DNA of 64,000 nt from Deltaproteobacteria bacterium. GTDB taxonomy: Bacteria > Myxococcota > Kuafuiibacteriia > Kuafuiibacteriales > Kuafuiibacteriaceae. This document shows, in pieces, positions 20,290 to 29,569 of the stretch. The stretch spans positions 4,154,001 to 4,218,000 of the forward strand of contig JADJPE010000005.1 in NCBI GenBank assembly GCA_016713425.1, given 5' to 3'. Under the pieces are notes generated by a model. That model ran no database searches and was not told the DNA's origin. It worked only from the letters and a program-made list of their open reading frames with translations. A program made the position numbers and the translations under genes. Position 1 is the first letter of the stretch. Every line of letters begins with the position of its first letter.

Positions 20290-21798
20290 CTAGCTCGATG
20301 CGACGAGCGCCAGCGGAGGCCAGGTGTCTTCGGCCTCAATCCGGAGGCTCGAGTCATCAACCGCTTCGTCGGCCGCGTCCCCGTCATCCCCGTCATCCTC
20401 GTCGCCCTCGTCGCTTTCGTCGGCTTCATCCGAGGCCGTTGCCTCCGCCGACGCCTCATCCTCGTCGTCCTCCTCCAAGACCTCATCTTCGCCGGAGGAT
20501 TCTGCCCACACGCTGCTGCCGGGGGCGCGACCGAGACAAACCTCCATTTCTCGGACATCGGCCTCCTCGACCGGGCCCAAGATCGTCAACAGGCACGCCG
20601 AGTTTGAGAACATCCCGGCGGCGAGCCGCTGAATGTCGGCTGCCGTCACTTGGAGTACTTGGTCGAGCCTCGTCTCGTAGTCGATGTCCGAGTCGACCAG
20701 GACCATCGCGCCGTACCAGCCGCACATCTCACCCGGGTCGTCGAGCGCAAATTCAACCTCCGCACGATGCCGGGTCTTGGCGCGGGTAAGCTCGGCCTCA
20801 CCTACCGGCTCGTGCGCGAGGGCTCGGAGGGTCTCGAGGACCTTACGGGTTGCCCGCACCGCCTTGCTGGGCGCGCACGACAGCTCGATATCGAGCGCGG
20901 CCGCATCCGCATAGGCGTCGATGCAGGCTCCAAGCGAATACGCGAGGCCTGTCTGCTCGCAGATGGCCTGACGGAGACGGGCGCCGAAGCCGTCGTCAAG
21001 GAGTCGCTTCAAGAGCAGCAGGGTGGCGAAGTCGGGGTCGTTCTCATGGGCTGCGGGGAACGAAAAGAGCAGAGAAACCTGCGAGTCGTCGGTCGGTTGG
21101 ACCTGAATCGGCGCCCAGACGGCGGGGACCGGTGTGCTGGAGGCATCGAGGCGCTCGCCGCGCCGCATCCGGCCAAAGCTCTTCTCGGCCGTGGCCACGA
21201 TGGCGTCGGCGTCGACCGGCCCGGCCACACAAAGCACAGCGTTTCGGGCGACGAACAACCGCTCGTAGTGGGCGCGACACGCCTCCTCGGTCAGGCTCTC
21301 CACCGTTTGTGGCGTCCCCGCGATGGGGAGGGCGATTGGATGGTTGGGCCACAAGGTCTTCCGCGCGAGGGTGTCTGCGTCGAGCTCGTTCCCGTCTTGG
21401 TCGAGGGTGTCGAGAATCTCTTCCATGACGACGTGTCGCTCGATCGCGAGACCGGTGAGCAGGGGCTCGGTGATGACTTCACCCAGGAGCGCCAGCCCTT
21501 CGAGAGCTGAGGCCGGCGGCACCGTCACGTGAATCGTCACCGCGTCTCGCTGGGTGAGTCCATTGATCTCACCCCCCACAGCCTCGATGGCCACGTTGAA
21601 GCTCAGACTGTCAGGGTGGGAGACCGTGCCCCGGAACAGGAGATGCTCGACCATGTGCGAGATTCCGGAGGTCTCCTCGTTCTCGAAGCGGGACCCGCCG
21701 CGAACGAATAAGGCATGCGACACCGCATGCACGTGGGGCAGTTTCAGCACAAGGACTCTGAGGCCGTTCGACAGCGTCCTCTGCACGACCTGAAGCAC
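20290..21798 (-). CDS. M16-family zinc metallopeptidase with acidic tail
   Basis: A 502-residue insulinase/PqqL/processing-peptidase-type protein. The inverted zinc motif HxxEH is HMVEH at residues 48-52, with a downstream VVMEEILDTLDQ segment supplying the third ligand. The typical second half follows (LFSFPA...DFATLLLLKRLLDDGFGARLRQAICEQTGLAYS). No signal peptide is visible, so it is probably cytosolic. The last ~80 residues are a striking Asp/Glu/Ala run, encoded by GAC/GAG/GCC-type triplets and almost certainly disordered. It lies downstream of the sensor kinase on the same strand, about 200 bp away. Confidence 0.9.
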   Translation of the reverse strand: MLQVVQRTLSNGLRVLVLKLPHVHAVSHALFVRGGSRFENEETSGISHMVEHLLFRGTVSHPDSLSFNVAIEAVGGEINGLTQRDAVTIHVTVPPASALEGLALLGEVITEPLLTGLAIERHVVMEEILDTLDQDGNELDADTLARKTLWPNHPIALPIAGTPQTVESLTEEACRAHYERLFVARNAVLCVAGPVDADAIVATAEKSFGRMRRGERLDASSTPVPAVWAPIQVQPTDDSQVSLLFSFPAAHENDPDFATLLLLKRLLDDGFGARLRQAICEQTGLAYSLGACIDAYADAAALDIELSCAPSKAVRATRKVLETLRALAHEPVGEAELTRAKTRHRAEVEFALDDPGEMCGWYGAMVLVDSDIDYETRLDQVLQVTAADIQRLAAGMFSNSACLLTILGPVEEADVREMEVCLGRAPGSSVWAESSGEDEVLEEDDEDEASAEATASDEADESDEGDEDDGDDGDAADEAVDDSSLRIEAEDTWPPLALVASS

Positions 21799-22004
21799 GC
21801 TTCTAGAGCATCAAGGGGGTCGGCAGGAGTCAACTGATCGTTGCAACGCACTGATTTCCTTAGCTTTTCATTCAGGATCGGCGTGCCCTGTGCTGGCTGC
21901 AGGTCGCCCGTTCGCTCGCCCATCCAATGAGCTCGGCCGGTTACGCTGGACTGCTTGGACGGTGTGGGATGGAGGCCGAGTGACCGACAAAAAGGCTCGC
22001 TAAC

Positions 22005-23993
22005 TTAGGATGTTGGCGTGATGGCTGGCGGCGCGGGTCCTTGCGGGGGCGCCGGTGGCGCCTCGGGCTGGTTTGTGTTAGGGAAAACGATTCGGAATTC
22101 CGACCCTTGACCGACTTCGGACGTGACCCGCAGCTGGGCCCCGTGTTCGGCCACGATCTGGTGGCACAGCGCAAGACCGAGCCCGGTCCCGGTTAGTTTG
22201 GTCGAATAGAACGGGTCGAAGATTCGGTCGAGCTTGTCCTTCGGAATCCCGGCACCGGAGTCGGCGACGACGAGGGCCGTCTGGTCGGCCGAGCGCTCGA
22301 GCCGCAGGATGAGCTGGCCGCCATTCGCCATCGATTCCTTGGCGTTTCGCACCAGATTGAGAAGCGCCTGTCGGATCTGATCCGCGTCGATGCGCACCGG
22401 TGGGACGTGCTCCGGGATATCCGTGATGAGTTGCACCTGGGCTGCTTCGCAGTCGCGTCGTACGAAGGCAGCAACCGACGTGAGCAGGGCCCCCAGGTCT
22501 TCTTCGCGGAGCTGCGGCTGTGGGAAGCGCGCGAATCGGAGATATTCTTCGGTGATCGCCGCCAGTCGGTCGACCTCTCGCCCGATCGCTTCGCAGAGGG
22601 CTGAGGCTTCGCCGCTCGGCTGCTTGGCATGGTCCGGCTGGGCCAAGAGATCGAGCAGGAGCTCCGCGTTGAGTCCGATGGACGAGAGCGGATTTCGAAT
22701 CTCGTGCGTGACATGGGCGCTCATGCGCCCGATGGCTGCAAGACGCTCCGATCGGATGAGCGCTTCTTTCGTGCGGATCGGTTCCGTGACGTCTTCTAGG
22801 GCGATCACCAACCCGAGCACGTCGCCGCTGTCGCTCTCGAGGCGTGCAATGCGCACATCGACGAGGAGGTCGCCGATCGGGACGGCGGAGAGGACGACGT
22901 CCCGATTTCGCTCGACGAGCGCCGAGAGAGGGCCGAGCCGCTCGACGAGGGGCGGGCCGATGGAGAGCGCCTCGATCGTCGCGCCCCGGGTGTTCGGAGG
23001 GCTGAGGCCGAAGTTGGTTTCGGCCGCGCGGTTGACGCTGGTGACGCGAAGGTCGCGATCCGTCGCCACGACGGCCGTTCGGAGGCTCCGAACAACCGAC
23101 TCGTGATACCGTTTGAGGTCCGCGACCCGTCGGTAGGCTTGCTCGAGCTCATTGGCCTGCCGGTCGAGTTCGTCCTCGCGTTCCTTTCGGGCCCGACCCA
23201 TTTGCTGCAGGACCTCGGCCAGCGAGGCCAGGTCTCGGTCGGAGGCCGTTGGCACGGGTTGGTGGTAGTCGCCTCGAGAGATCGCGCGCGCGTAGCGGAC
23301 GAGCCGTCCGATGGGGGCGAGGGTTCGGGCCGAAATGATTGTGAGAAGCAACCCCACAACGAGCGCTACGGCGGTCATCACGACCACACGCCAGATGGCG
23401 GCGCGTTCCTCGCGCTGGGCGGTTTGGACGGCACGGTCCGTTTCGTCGTTGATCTGCTTGTTGAGTTGGAAGGTGGCCGCGCGCAAGGCGTCTTCGACGC
23501 GGTCGACCTGCTTTTCGAGAGCCTCGGTGCTTGCGCCCTCCGCGAGCCGCGCGAGGACCTGGGCGCTGATGTCATCGAGTTGTCCGTGCAGCGTTTCGAT
23601 GCCATCGACGCGACGGACGACCTGTTCGCAGAACCGCACGCGTGCATTCGGCGGGGCTTCGGCTTCGGCGGTCGTGTGGCGAGTGCACAGCGTACGGACT
23701 TCTTCGATCCGCGCGCGAATCACGGCTGGGTAGTAGGTCAAGCCGGCACGCAAGATCTCCTGTCGGCGCGGGTAGGGACCCGCCAGCACGCGTCGAATGT
23801 CTCGAAAGCGGTTCTCCTGGTGCGTCTCGATCTGGGCGGCCAAGCGCGCGATCGCGAGCTGGCCCTCTTTGATGGACAGGTGATCGGCCGCGACCGACCG
23901 GATCTCCCGGATGCTGAAATAGGCGAGCACCGCGAAGATCCCGAGGAGAAGCGTGAAGCCCATGAAGATCTTGGCCGAAATCGAGAGCTTCAC
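22005..23993 (-). CDS. Membrane sensor histidine kinase (HAMP-PAS-HisKA-HATPase)
   Basis: The gene is taken from GTG 23993 because the protein then begins MKLSISAKIFMGFTLLLG, a first membrane segment. Order: membrane span (~9-27), a periplasmic domain of ~150 residues, second span (VVVMTAVALVVGLLLTIISA), HAMP, PAS-like domain (VVATDRDLRVTSVNRAAE), H-box HEIRNPLSS with phospho-acceptor His, then N-box (NLVRNAKESM), G1 (DSGAGIP) and G2 (GTGLGLAL) of the ATPase. It is an NtrB-like class enzyme by its phosphotransfer region. No response regulator gene is adjacent, so it is an orphan within this window. It is divergent from the SurA-like gene, with a ~145-bp shared upstream region. Confidence 0.9.
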   Translation of the reverse strand: MKLSISAKIFMGFTLLLGIFAVLAYFSIREIRSVAADHLSIKEGQLAIARLAAQIETHQENRFRDIRRVLAGPYPRRQEILRAGLTYYPAVIRARIEEVRTLCTRHTTAEAEAPPNARVRFCEQVVRRVDGIETLHGQLDDISAQVLARLAEGASTEALEKQVDRVEDALRAATFQLNKQINDETDRAVQTAQREERAAIWRVVVMTAVALVVGLLLTIISARTLAPIGRLVRYARAISRGDYHQPVPTASDRDLASLAEVLQQMGRARKEREDELDRQANELEQAYRRVADLKRYHESVVRSLRTAVVATDRDLRVTSVNRAAETNFGLSPPNTRGATIEALSIGPPLVERLGPLSALVERNRDVVLSAVPIGDLLVDVRIARLESDSGDVLGLVIALEDVTEPIRTKEALIRSERLAAIGRMSAHVTHEIRNPLSSIGLNAELLLDLLAQPDHAKQPSGEASALCEAIGREVDRLAAITEEYLRFARFPQPQLREEDLGALLTSVAAFVRRDCEAAQVQLITDIPEHVPPVRIDADQIRQALLNLVRNAKESMANGGQLILRLERSADQTALVVADSGAGIPKDKLDRIFDPFYSTKLTGTGLGLALCHQIVAEHGAQLRVTSEVGQGSEFRIVFPNTNQPEAPPAPPQGPAPPAITPTS

Positions 23994-24138
23994 GGGTGAC
24001 CGCCGTCGCGCTGCGCCGTCCGACGGGTTCGAGCGACGTGCATCCAAAGCCTGAGAAGAGCGCACGCAATTGTCAAAGGGTGTTGACGCTCGAAACCGAG
24101 TGGACAGGTCCATCGGACCTTTCGTAGCCTTGCGCGGC

Positions 24139-24954
24139 GTGGCCCCGCGACGAAGACTTCGAGCACGACCCTTCGTGGGTTGGGGCCTGCTTGGACTGCT
24201 GGGCGCGACCTGCCCGTCGATCGCGTCTGCCGACGCGGTGCCGAACGAAGCGTCGCGTTCCCCTGAACCTGACCTTTCACCGCGGCTCGTCGACATGGTC
24301 GTTGCCCAAGTCGACGAGACCGCAATTACCTTGTCGGAACTGGTGGCCGAGACACGCCTGGTCTTGCTTCGGACGCAAGGCTTGCGCGTTGCCGAACGCG
24401 GGTCGCTGGACCAACCGCTGTTGAACGCCGTGCTCTCCGCGATCATTCAGCGGGAGCTGATTCAGCGCGAGATCAAGCGTCTTCAGCTTCGCGAGCTGGG
24501 TGATGAGGATCTCGCGGTTGGGCTTTCGGGCGTTCGGCGTCTTCTTCCCACCGTCGAAGCCTTCGAGCACTTCATGGACGTGGCCGGGTTCCAGAATCTC
24601 GGCCCGGATGCGCCGCGGGCCCCCGGGAGTCCGCCGCCGCTGCTCGCCAACATTCTGCGGATCGAACGGCTCGTCGATCGCTTCGTCGAGGTTCGAATTC
24701 GGGCGAACATCGTCGTGAGCGACGCCGAGCTGCGGCAATGTCTTGAGCTCAGCCAGGACCGCCTCGACAAGAGTTGGAAGACGGCCGCGCCCGCTCTTCG
24801 CCGCACCCTCGCGCGCGCCAAGGAGCGAGCCGAGCTTGGCTCGTTCATCCGGGACCTCGCGCGGCGCGCTGAGATTCGCTACGCGCCATCTTTCGAGCCC
24901 GAGCGTCACCTGGCGGATTTCGCACCGGACGAGGATCCATGCGAGATCCCGTAG
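24139..24954 (+). CDS. SurA-like periplasmic protein without a PPIase domain
   Basis: A 271-residue protein with an N-terminal basic region and hydrophobic core (FVGWGLLGLLGA) ending near SIASA-DA, read as a Sec signal peptide; GTG 24139 is chosen for this reason. The start of the mature part matches the SurA N-terminal chaperone pattern (VVAQVDETAITLSEL, then IIQRELIQREIKRLQL), followed by helical segments. No parvulin fold is present, so only the chaperone-like module remains. Such stand-alone proteins are usually assigned to folding of envelope proteins. It overlaps the next gene by 16 bp, suggesting translational coupling. In-frame starts at 24070 and 24100 are alternatives. Confidence 0.65.
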   Translation: MAPRRRLRARPFVGWGLLGLLGATCPSIASADAVPNEASRSPEPDLSPRLVDMVVAQVDETAITLSELVAETRLVLLRTQGLRVAERGSLDQPLLNAVLSAIIQRELIQREIKRLQLRELGDEDLAVGLSGVRRLLPTVEAFEHFMDVAGFQNLGPDAPRAPGSPPPLLANILRIERLVDRFVEVRIRANIVVSDAELRQCLELSQDRLDKSWKTAAPALRRTLARAKERAELGSFIRDLARRAEIRYAPSFEPERHLADFAPDEDPCEIP

Positions 24955-25493
24955 CACCGACCACCACCGATTCGGACGCGGACGCCGGCGAAGCCCCGCC
25001 TGTCGTGGGTGTTCTGCCTCCTCTGCGGGCAGCGATGGTCGATGACGCGTCGAGCATCAGCGAGATTGCGCGTGCGCTCGGATTGCCGAGCTGGCGTCGG
25101 GCTGCGGTGGCTTCCTGGCTCGCCTCGCCCACGGGTTTTGGCGTCGTCGCAACCGGAGGCCCGCGCCCTGGCGAGGGCGACGCCGAGAATCTGGTGGGCT
25201 TCGTCCTGGGCTCGATCGTGCTCGATGAGGCCTGTCTCCTGCTGCTCGCCGTCCTAGGCCCCTTTCAGCGTCAAGGTGTCGGGGCCGCGCTTCTCGGGGC
25301 CTTCGAGGCGAGGGCACGAGACCTAGGGGCCACCTCGGCCTACCTTGAGGTGGCGGTCGACAACGGACCGGCCCGGTCGCTCTACGAGACAAAGGGCTAT
25401 GAGCGGGAGGCCATTCGTCGCCGCTACTACGCCGACGGGCGGGACGCGCTCGTCTTGCGCCACATTTTCGCGTCTACGACGATCGCGCGATGA
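24939..25493 (+). CDS. GNAT-family N-acetyltransferase, RimI-like
   Basis: A 184-residue protein with the GNAT fold. The acetyl-CoA pyrophosphate-binding loop is RQGVGAALL (motif A, near residue 108), followed by LEVAVDNGPARSLYETKGY (motif B), which is very close to RimI, the enzyme that acetylates the N-terminus of ribosomal protein S18. The C-terminal RRRYYADGRDALVL also resembles RimI (YY.dg.dAl.M). A ~40-residue Asp/Ala/Pro-rich leader precedes the domain. It overlaps both neighbours by a few bases (start inside the SurA-like gene, end over the nuclease start), so the three are likely one transcript. Substrate is unproven. Confidence 0.85.
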   Translation: MRDPVAPTTTDSDADAGEAPPVVGVLPPLRAAMVDDASSISEIARALGLPSWRRAAVASWLASPTGFGVVATGGPRPGEGDAENLVGFVLGSIVLDEACLLLLAVLGPFQRQGVGAALLGAFEARARDLGATSAYLEVAVDNGPARSLYETKGYEREAIRRRYYADGRDALVLRHIFASTTIAR

Positions 25494-26158
25494 GGTCTTG
25501 GGCGCGCGGGCGCTACGGTGTCCCCGTGTGTCGCTGCGGAGTGTGGATGGCGACGGGGCTTGTGATGGCGCTTTCCTCCGCCTGCGGGACGGCGCCGAGC
25601 GAACATCCGTTATCTTCAGATGTGCTGAGCCCCGATGTGTTGCACCCGGACGGCGGCGCGACGGTTGAAGACGCGGGTGTTTCACCTGATGCTGCAGAAG
25701 GCTCGGATGTGGGCGGGGACCCGACCGGCCAGATTTGGGTCGCGCGTGTGATCGATGGGGACACCTACGTGCTCGGGGCCCACGTCGACGCGCGAAGTCC
25801 GGATGGCAAGGCGCTTTCGGGCGAACGTGTTCGTCTGGTCGGGGTCGATGCCCCCGAGATCGCTCACCAACCGGACGAGCCCAGCGATTGTTGGGGGCCC
25901 GAGGCGACCGAGTACGCACGCCTTCGGGCCGAAGGCCGGTTCATCCAACTCCGCTACGACGGTCTGGAGGGGCTGCGGGACCCTTATGGACGCATTCTGG
26001 CCTATGTACACGACAGCGATGGCGTTCTGAACGAGGATCTGTTGGCGCTGGGTTACGCGCGGGCATATCGCGGAGCCCGGTATGATGATGCTCGCCGATA
26101 TCTGAAGCTGGAGCGCGCCGCGCGAGATGCGCGTCTTGGACTCTGGGCGTGTCCCTGA
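25490..26158 (+). CDS. Secreted/lipoprotein thermonuclease (SNase-like) family protein
   Basis: A 222-residue protein. The N-terminus has a hydrophobic segment ending in ALSSACG, a plausible lipobox that would anchor the protein to a membrane via Cys. An Asp/Pro/Ala-rich linker follows. Then comes a staphylococcal-nuclease (OB-fold) domain: VIDGDTYVL, GERVRLVGVDAPE with catalytic-region Arg/Asp, DPYGRILAYV, and LLALGYARAY. Family members degrade DNA/RNA in a Ca2+-dependent manner outside the cytosol. The start overlaps the stop of the acetyltransferase gene (ATGA). Confidence 0.85.
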   Translation: MRSWARGRYGVPVCRCGVWMATGLVMALSSACGTAPSEHPLSSDVLSPDVLHPDGGATVEDAGVSPDAAEGSDVGGDPTGQIWVARVIDGDTYVLGAHVDARSPDGKALSGERVRLVGVDAPEIAHQPDEPSDCWGPEATEYARLRAEGRFIQLRYDGLEGLRDPYGRILAYVHDSDGVLNEDLLALGYARAYRGARYDDARRYLKLERAARDARLGLWACP

Positions 26159-26226
26159 CCGACGCTTTTCGTGGCGCTTGCGGATGTTGCCTCCGGTCGG
26201 GGGAAGAACGATGATGCGCACGCTGA

Positions 26227-26805
26227 ATGCTGCGCCCCAACGCCATCCCATTCGACACCTACCTCGGCGACGCCATTTCGTTGGATGCTGCGTCTTTCGC
26301 TGCGCGTCATGCCTGGCCGATGATCGTGATTCCCGACCCTGATCCGGCAGTTCTCTCTCGGATCCGGCGCGCCGAGACGGTCATTGACCGTGTCCCGCGT
26401 GACGCGACGGACGATGTTGAGGCTGCACCTTCTGCGGCGAGCCTCGACGCCCTCTGCCTCGAGGCGTCCCCAAAATCTGGGCTCCCGAGCGACAGCATCT
26501 CCATTGGCCGCTCCCCTGCCGCCGACGTCATTCTTCTTGACGACAGCATTTCGAGAATCCACGCCTTGCTCTCGTGGACCCCGGCAACTCAAGCGATGGT
26601 CGTGACCGACCTCGGGGCGCGCAATGGGACTCGAATCAATGGGGCGCTGCTCGAAGCTGAGCACCCGACCCCGGCCGAGTCGGGCTCGGTGCTTGCGTTC
26701 GGCGCGCTGGTGACTCGGCTCTACACGCCCACCGCTTTTCATACTTGGCTGCGTGACGGCGCACCGCGCTCGGGTGCGGCCCCGGGCGTATGGCCGCATC
26801 GATGA
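26227..26805 (+). CDS. FHA-domain protein
   Basis: A 192-residue protein. After ~95 residues without recognised features lies one forkhead-associated domain: ISIGRSPAADVILLDDSISRIHALL, then DLGARNGTRING. The key phosphothreonine-binding residues (Arg of GR, Ser of SRIH, Asn of NGT) are all present, so it should be able to read a phosphothreonine, probably from a Ser/Thr kinase pathway, which is common in myxobacteria. No membrane span is visible. It is convergent with ppiD. Contrast with the degenerate FHA inside RodA. Confidence 0.85.
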   Translation: MLRPNAIPFDTYLGDAISLDAASFAARHAWPMIVIPDPDPAVLSRIRRAETVIDRVPRDATDDVEAAPSAASLDALCLEASPKSGLPSDSISIGRSPAADVILLDDSISRIHALLSWTPATQAMVVTDLGARNGTRINGALLEAEHPTPAESGSVLAFGALVTRLYTPTAFHTWLRDGAPRSGAAPGVWPHR

Positions 26806-26853
26806 CTGGACGGTGGAGCGCGAAAACGCGAGCGGCCTGTGCTGTCGCCGTGG

Positions 26854-28431
26854 CTACCGCTGCCGCAGACGGGCGCGGGTCGCGTCGTCGTAGGAAATCG
26901 CGGCCTGATTGATCTCGATGTCGGCTGAGGCTCTCAGCGCCTTCGACCAGCCCTCCGCGACCGACGCAGCTTTAAGCTGGGTAAGATGCCACATGAGGGC
27001 GGGACGAGAAGCCTTGAATTCCTCGTCGGTTGGGCTCTGACGCTCGGCCAGCTCAACGGCGACCCAGCCCCGCTCGGTGGCCAGCGGTTCGGGCGCGAGC
27101 GGGGCCTCGGTCGTGAGTGCCCAGGCGGCGCGTGCGACGTCGGGCGCGACGCCCAGCGGTGGAATGAAGTCTCGGCCCTGCGGGAAAGCCTGGCTTGTCT
27201 CCACCGTCAGAGGTGCGGGCTTCTTCTCCGTTTTCTCCGTCTTTCCGAGTGCCTCGCTGGCTTTGATGAGTGAACCGAGCTTCTTGGCCTCAGCGAGGAA
27301 AGCGCCGGCGCGCGTCTTGGCTAGCTCGCTCGCCTTCGCCTCGCGCGTGAGGGTGAGGGCAATTTCATCGCGGACGTCCTCGAGCTTCTTTCGAACGGGC
27401 GGTTTTCGCTCCGTGACTTTGAGGAAGTGGAGCCCAAATAGAGACTCGAAGATGCCGGACATCTGCCCTGGCTGGAGCTTGAACGCCTCCTCTTCGATCC
27501 GTTGCACCGTTTGCCCCGCGCTGAAACAGCCAAGATCCCCGCCTCGATCCTTGGTTGTGTCGTCTGAGAACTTCTTGGCGGCCTCCTCGAACGGCATGCC
27601 GGCCTTCACCGCCGCAAGGGCCTTCTCGAGCGTTTGGCGCTTCTTCGTTCGCACGTCCGGAGGTAGGTCTTTCGCGATACGCACCATCACGTGGCGTGCG
27701 CACACCTGCTCGGGCACATCGAAGCGACTCGATTTGTAGCGTGCATAGTAGGCCTGGATCTTCTCATCGGCCTTCGATTCGGGCGCTTCGCGCCAGGCCT
27801 TGGCATCCGCGTCCGTGACGGTGCCGACCTGCTGCTCGAACGCTTGCGCGTTGAATTGGACGTAGCGAATGGTTATGCGCTCGCGCTCTTGCAAGAACGC
27901 CTGCTTGAGCTCCTCTTCGCTGACGTGCACGTTTCGTACTGGCACTCGGAGGAGCGCGGCCAGCTTTTCCTCGCGGAGAGACTGCTCAAACCGCTCGGGC
28001 GTGCTTTGGTTCGCGCTCAGATAGCGTTGGTAGAGGTCCTTGTTGAAATGGCCATCCACCTGAAAGGCCTCCTCGGACAGGATGCTGTCTCGGAGCGCCT
28101 CGTCGTCCAGCACGAGGTGGCGATCGCGCGCCGCCTGATCGAGCAGCTTCTGGGTGATCATCTCGTCGAGGACCCGAGCCCGCAAATTGTCTTTTTCGGC
28201 CTTCGTGCGGTCGTAGGTCCGGTCATTGCGCTGTTGCTGACTGAAAACCCTGGCATATAGAACCGCGTAGTCCGTCTCGAGGATGGACTCACCGTTCACC
28301 AAGGCGGCGTCGGTCTGGCTCGATCCCAGACCTCGAGCCGAAATCCCGAACGCGGCCATCGCCAGGAGGGCGAGTCCCAGGATGAACAAGACGATCGGGC
28401 TGTTTTTCCGTTTGCGGATGGCTCCGAGCAT
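26854..28431 (-). CDS. ppiD: PpiD-type SurA N-terminal domain/parvulin peptidyl-prolyl isomerase
   Basis: A 525-residue inner-membrane-anchored periplasmic folding factor. The N-terminal anchor is SPIVLFILGLALLAMAAFG. The SurA-like chaperone region follows (ALVNGESILETDYAVLYARVF ... MITQKLLDQAARDRHLVL). Then comes a parvulin domain (ARHVMVRIAKDLPP ... FEEAAKKFSDDTTKDRGGDLGCFSAGQ ... GLHFLKVTE). The C-terminal part is a second chaperone-like region. PpiD helps outer-membrane and secreted proteins leaving the Sec translocon. It is divergent from mreB with only 65 bp between the starts, so the promoters are back to back. Confidence 0.9.
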   Translation of the reverse strand: MLGAIRKRKNSPIVLFILGLALLAMAAFGISARGLGSSQTDAALVNGESILETDYAVLYARVFSQQQRNDRTYDRTKAEKDNLRARVLDEMITQKLLDQAARDRHLVLDDEALRDSILSEEAFQVDGHFNKDLYQRYLSANQSTPERFEQSLREEKLAALLRVPVRNVHVSEEELKQAFLQERERITIRYVQFNAQAFEQQVGTVTDADAKAWREAPESKADEKIQAYYARYKSSRFDVPEQVCARHVMVRIAKDLPPDVRTKKRQTLEKALAAVKAGMPFEEAAKKFSDDTTKDRGGDLGCFSAGQTVQRIEEEAFKLQPGQMSGIFESLFGLHFLKVTERKPPVRKKLEDVRDEIALTLTREAKASELAKTRAGAFLAEAKKLGSLIKASEALGKTEKTEKKPAPLTVETSQAFPQGRDFIPPLGVAPDVARAAWALTTEAPLAPEPLATERGWVAVELAERQSPTDEEFKASRPALMWHLTQLKAASVAEGWSKALRASADIEINQAAISYDDATRARLRQR

Positions 28432-28496
28432 TCGACATTCTCCTAGCGGAACGGTTTGAGATTTGAAAGGGCCTTTGGTATCCCGAAGCGATCAAC

Positions 28497-29528
28497 ATGT
28501 TTCGGTGGTTCCGAGGATTATTCTCAAACGACCTGGCCATTGACCTCGGGACATCGAACACCCGGATCTTTGCCAAGGGCCAGTCTATCATCACCAATGA
28601 GCCGACCGTGGTCGCCGTATCGCGCGACCATACCGGGGCTCGGAAGGTGAGCGCTGTCGGGCGTGCCGCCAAAGAGATGGTCGGCCGTACCCCTACGGGA
28701 ATCGAGGCCATTCGGCCGATGCGGAACGGGGTCATCGCAGACTTCGAATCGGTGTCGGCCATGCTCCGGTTCTTCATCAAGTCGGCCAGCGGCAACCGGG
28801 GCTTTTCGGCGCCGCGGATCATCATCTGCGTGCCCGGGGGCGTCACGGAAGTGGAAAAGCGAGCGGTCCGCGAGGCGGTCAGCACGGCGGGTGCGCGCGA
28901 GGTTTTTCTGATCGAAGAGCCCATGGCGGCCGCGATCGGAGCGAACCTCCCGATTACGGAGCCGTCCGGGAACATGATCGTCGACGTGGGCGGGGGCCGC
29001 ACCGAAGTGGCGGTGATCAGCCTTTCTGGCACCGTCTTCTCGAACTCCGTCCGGGTCGGGGGCGAGAAGATGGACGAAGCGATTATTCAGTATGTGAAGC
29101 GTCGCTACAGCCTGCTGCTGGGGGAACAGACGGCCGAGGAAGTCAAGAAGCGCCTGGGATCGGCATCTCCGAGCGGCCAGCTCGAGGAGATGGAGATCAA
29201 GGGGCGTGACGTCGTGGGCGGCGTTCCAAAGAGCGTTGTCCTCAATTCGGACGAGGTGCGCGAGGCGTTGGCCGAGACCGTGAGCCTGATCGTCGAGGCT
29301 GTCCGATTTTCGCTCGAGCGGACGCCGCCCGAGTTGGCGGCTGACATCGTGGATCGGGGCATCGTGCTCGCAGGTGGGGGCGCTCTCCTCAAGAACCTCG
29401 ATGTTTTGCTTCGTGAGGAGACCGGACTCCCGGTGATGGTCTGTGACGACCCCATGTGTGCCGCGGTTCGCGGCAGCGGTCTCGCGCTCGATAAGCTCGA
29501 CCTTCTCGAAGAAATCGCGGTTGCCTGA
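28497..29528 (+). CDS. mreB: Rod shape-determining protein MreB
   Basis: A 343-residue bacterial actin. Seen: phosphate-1 loop IDLGTSNTRIFAKG, phosphate-2 loop IVDVGGGRTEVAVISL, and adenosine motif VLAGGGALLKNLD. The N-terminal MFRWFRGLFSN is an amphipathic membrane-binding helix as in Gram-negative MreB. MreB filaments orient the elongasome on the inner face of the membrane. It is the first gene of the mreB-mreC-mreD-mrdA-rodA operon, so the promoter should lie in the 65-bp gap shared with ppiD. Length and motifs are complete. Confidence 0.97.
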   Translation: MFRWFRGLFSNDLAIDLGTSNTRIFAKGQSIITNEPTVVAVSRDHTGARKVSAVGRAAKEMVGRTPTGIEAIRPMRNGVIADFESVSAMLRFFIKSASGNRGFSAPRIIICVPGGVTEVEKRAVREAVSTAGAREVFLIEEPMAAAIGANLPITEPSGNMIVDVGGGRTEVAVISLSGTVFSNSVRVGGEKMDEAIIQYVKRRYSLLLGEQTAEEVKKRLGSASPSGQLEEMEIKGRDVVGGVPKSVVLNSDEVREALAETVSLIVEAVRFSLERTPPELAADIVDRGIVLAGGGALLKNLDVLLREETGLPVMVCDDPMCAAVRGSGLALDKLDLLEEIAVA

Positions 29529-29569
29529 CGCCGCATGTCGGTGGTCGGCTTTCTCCAGGAACGGATGGG

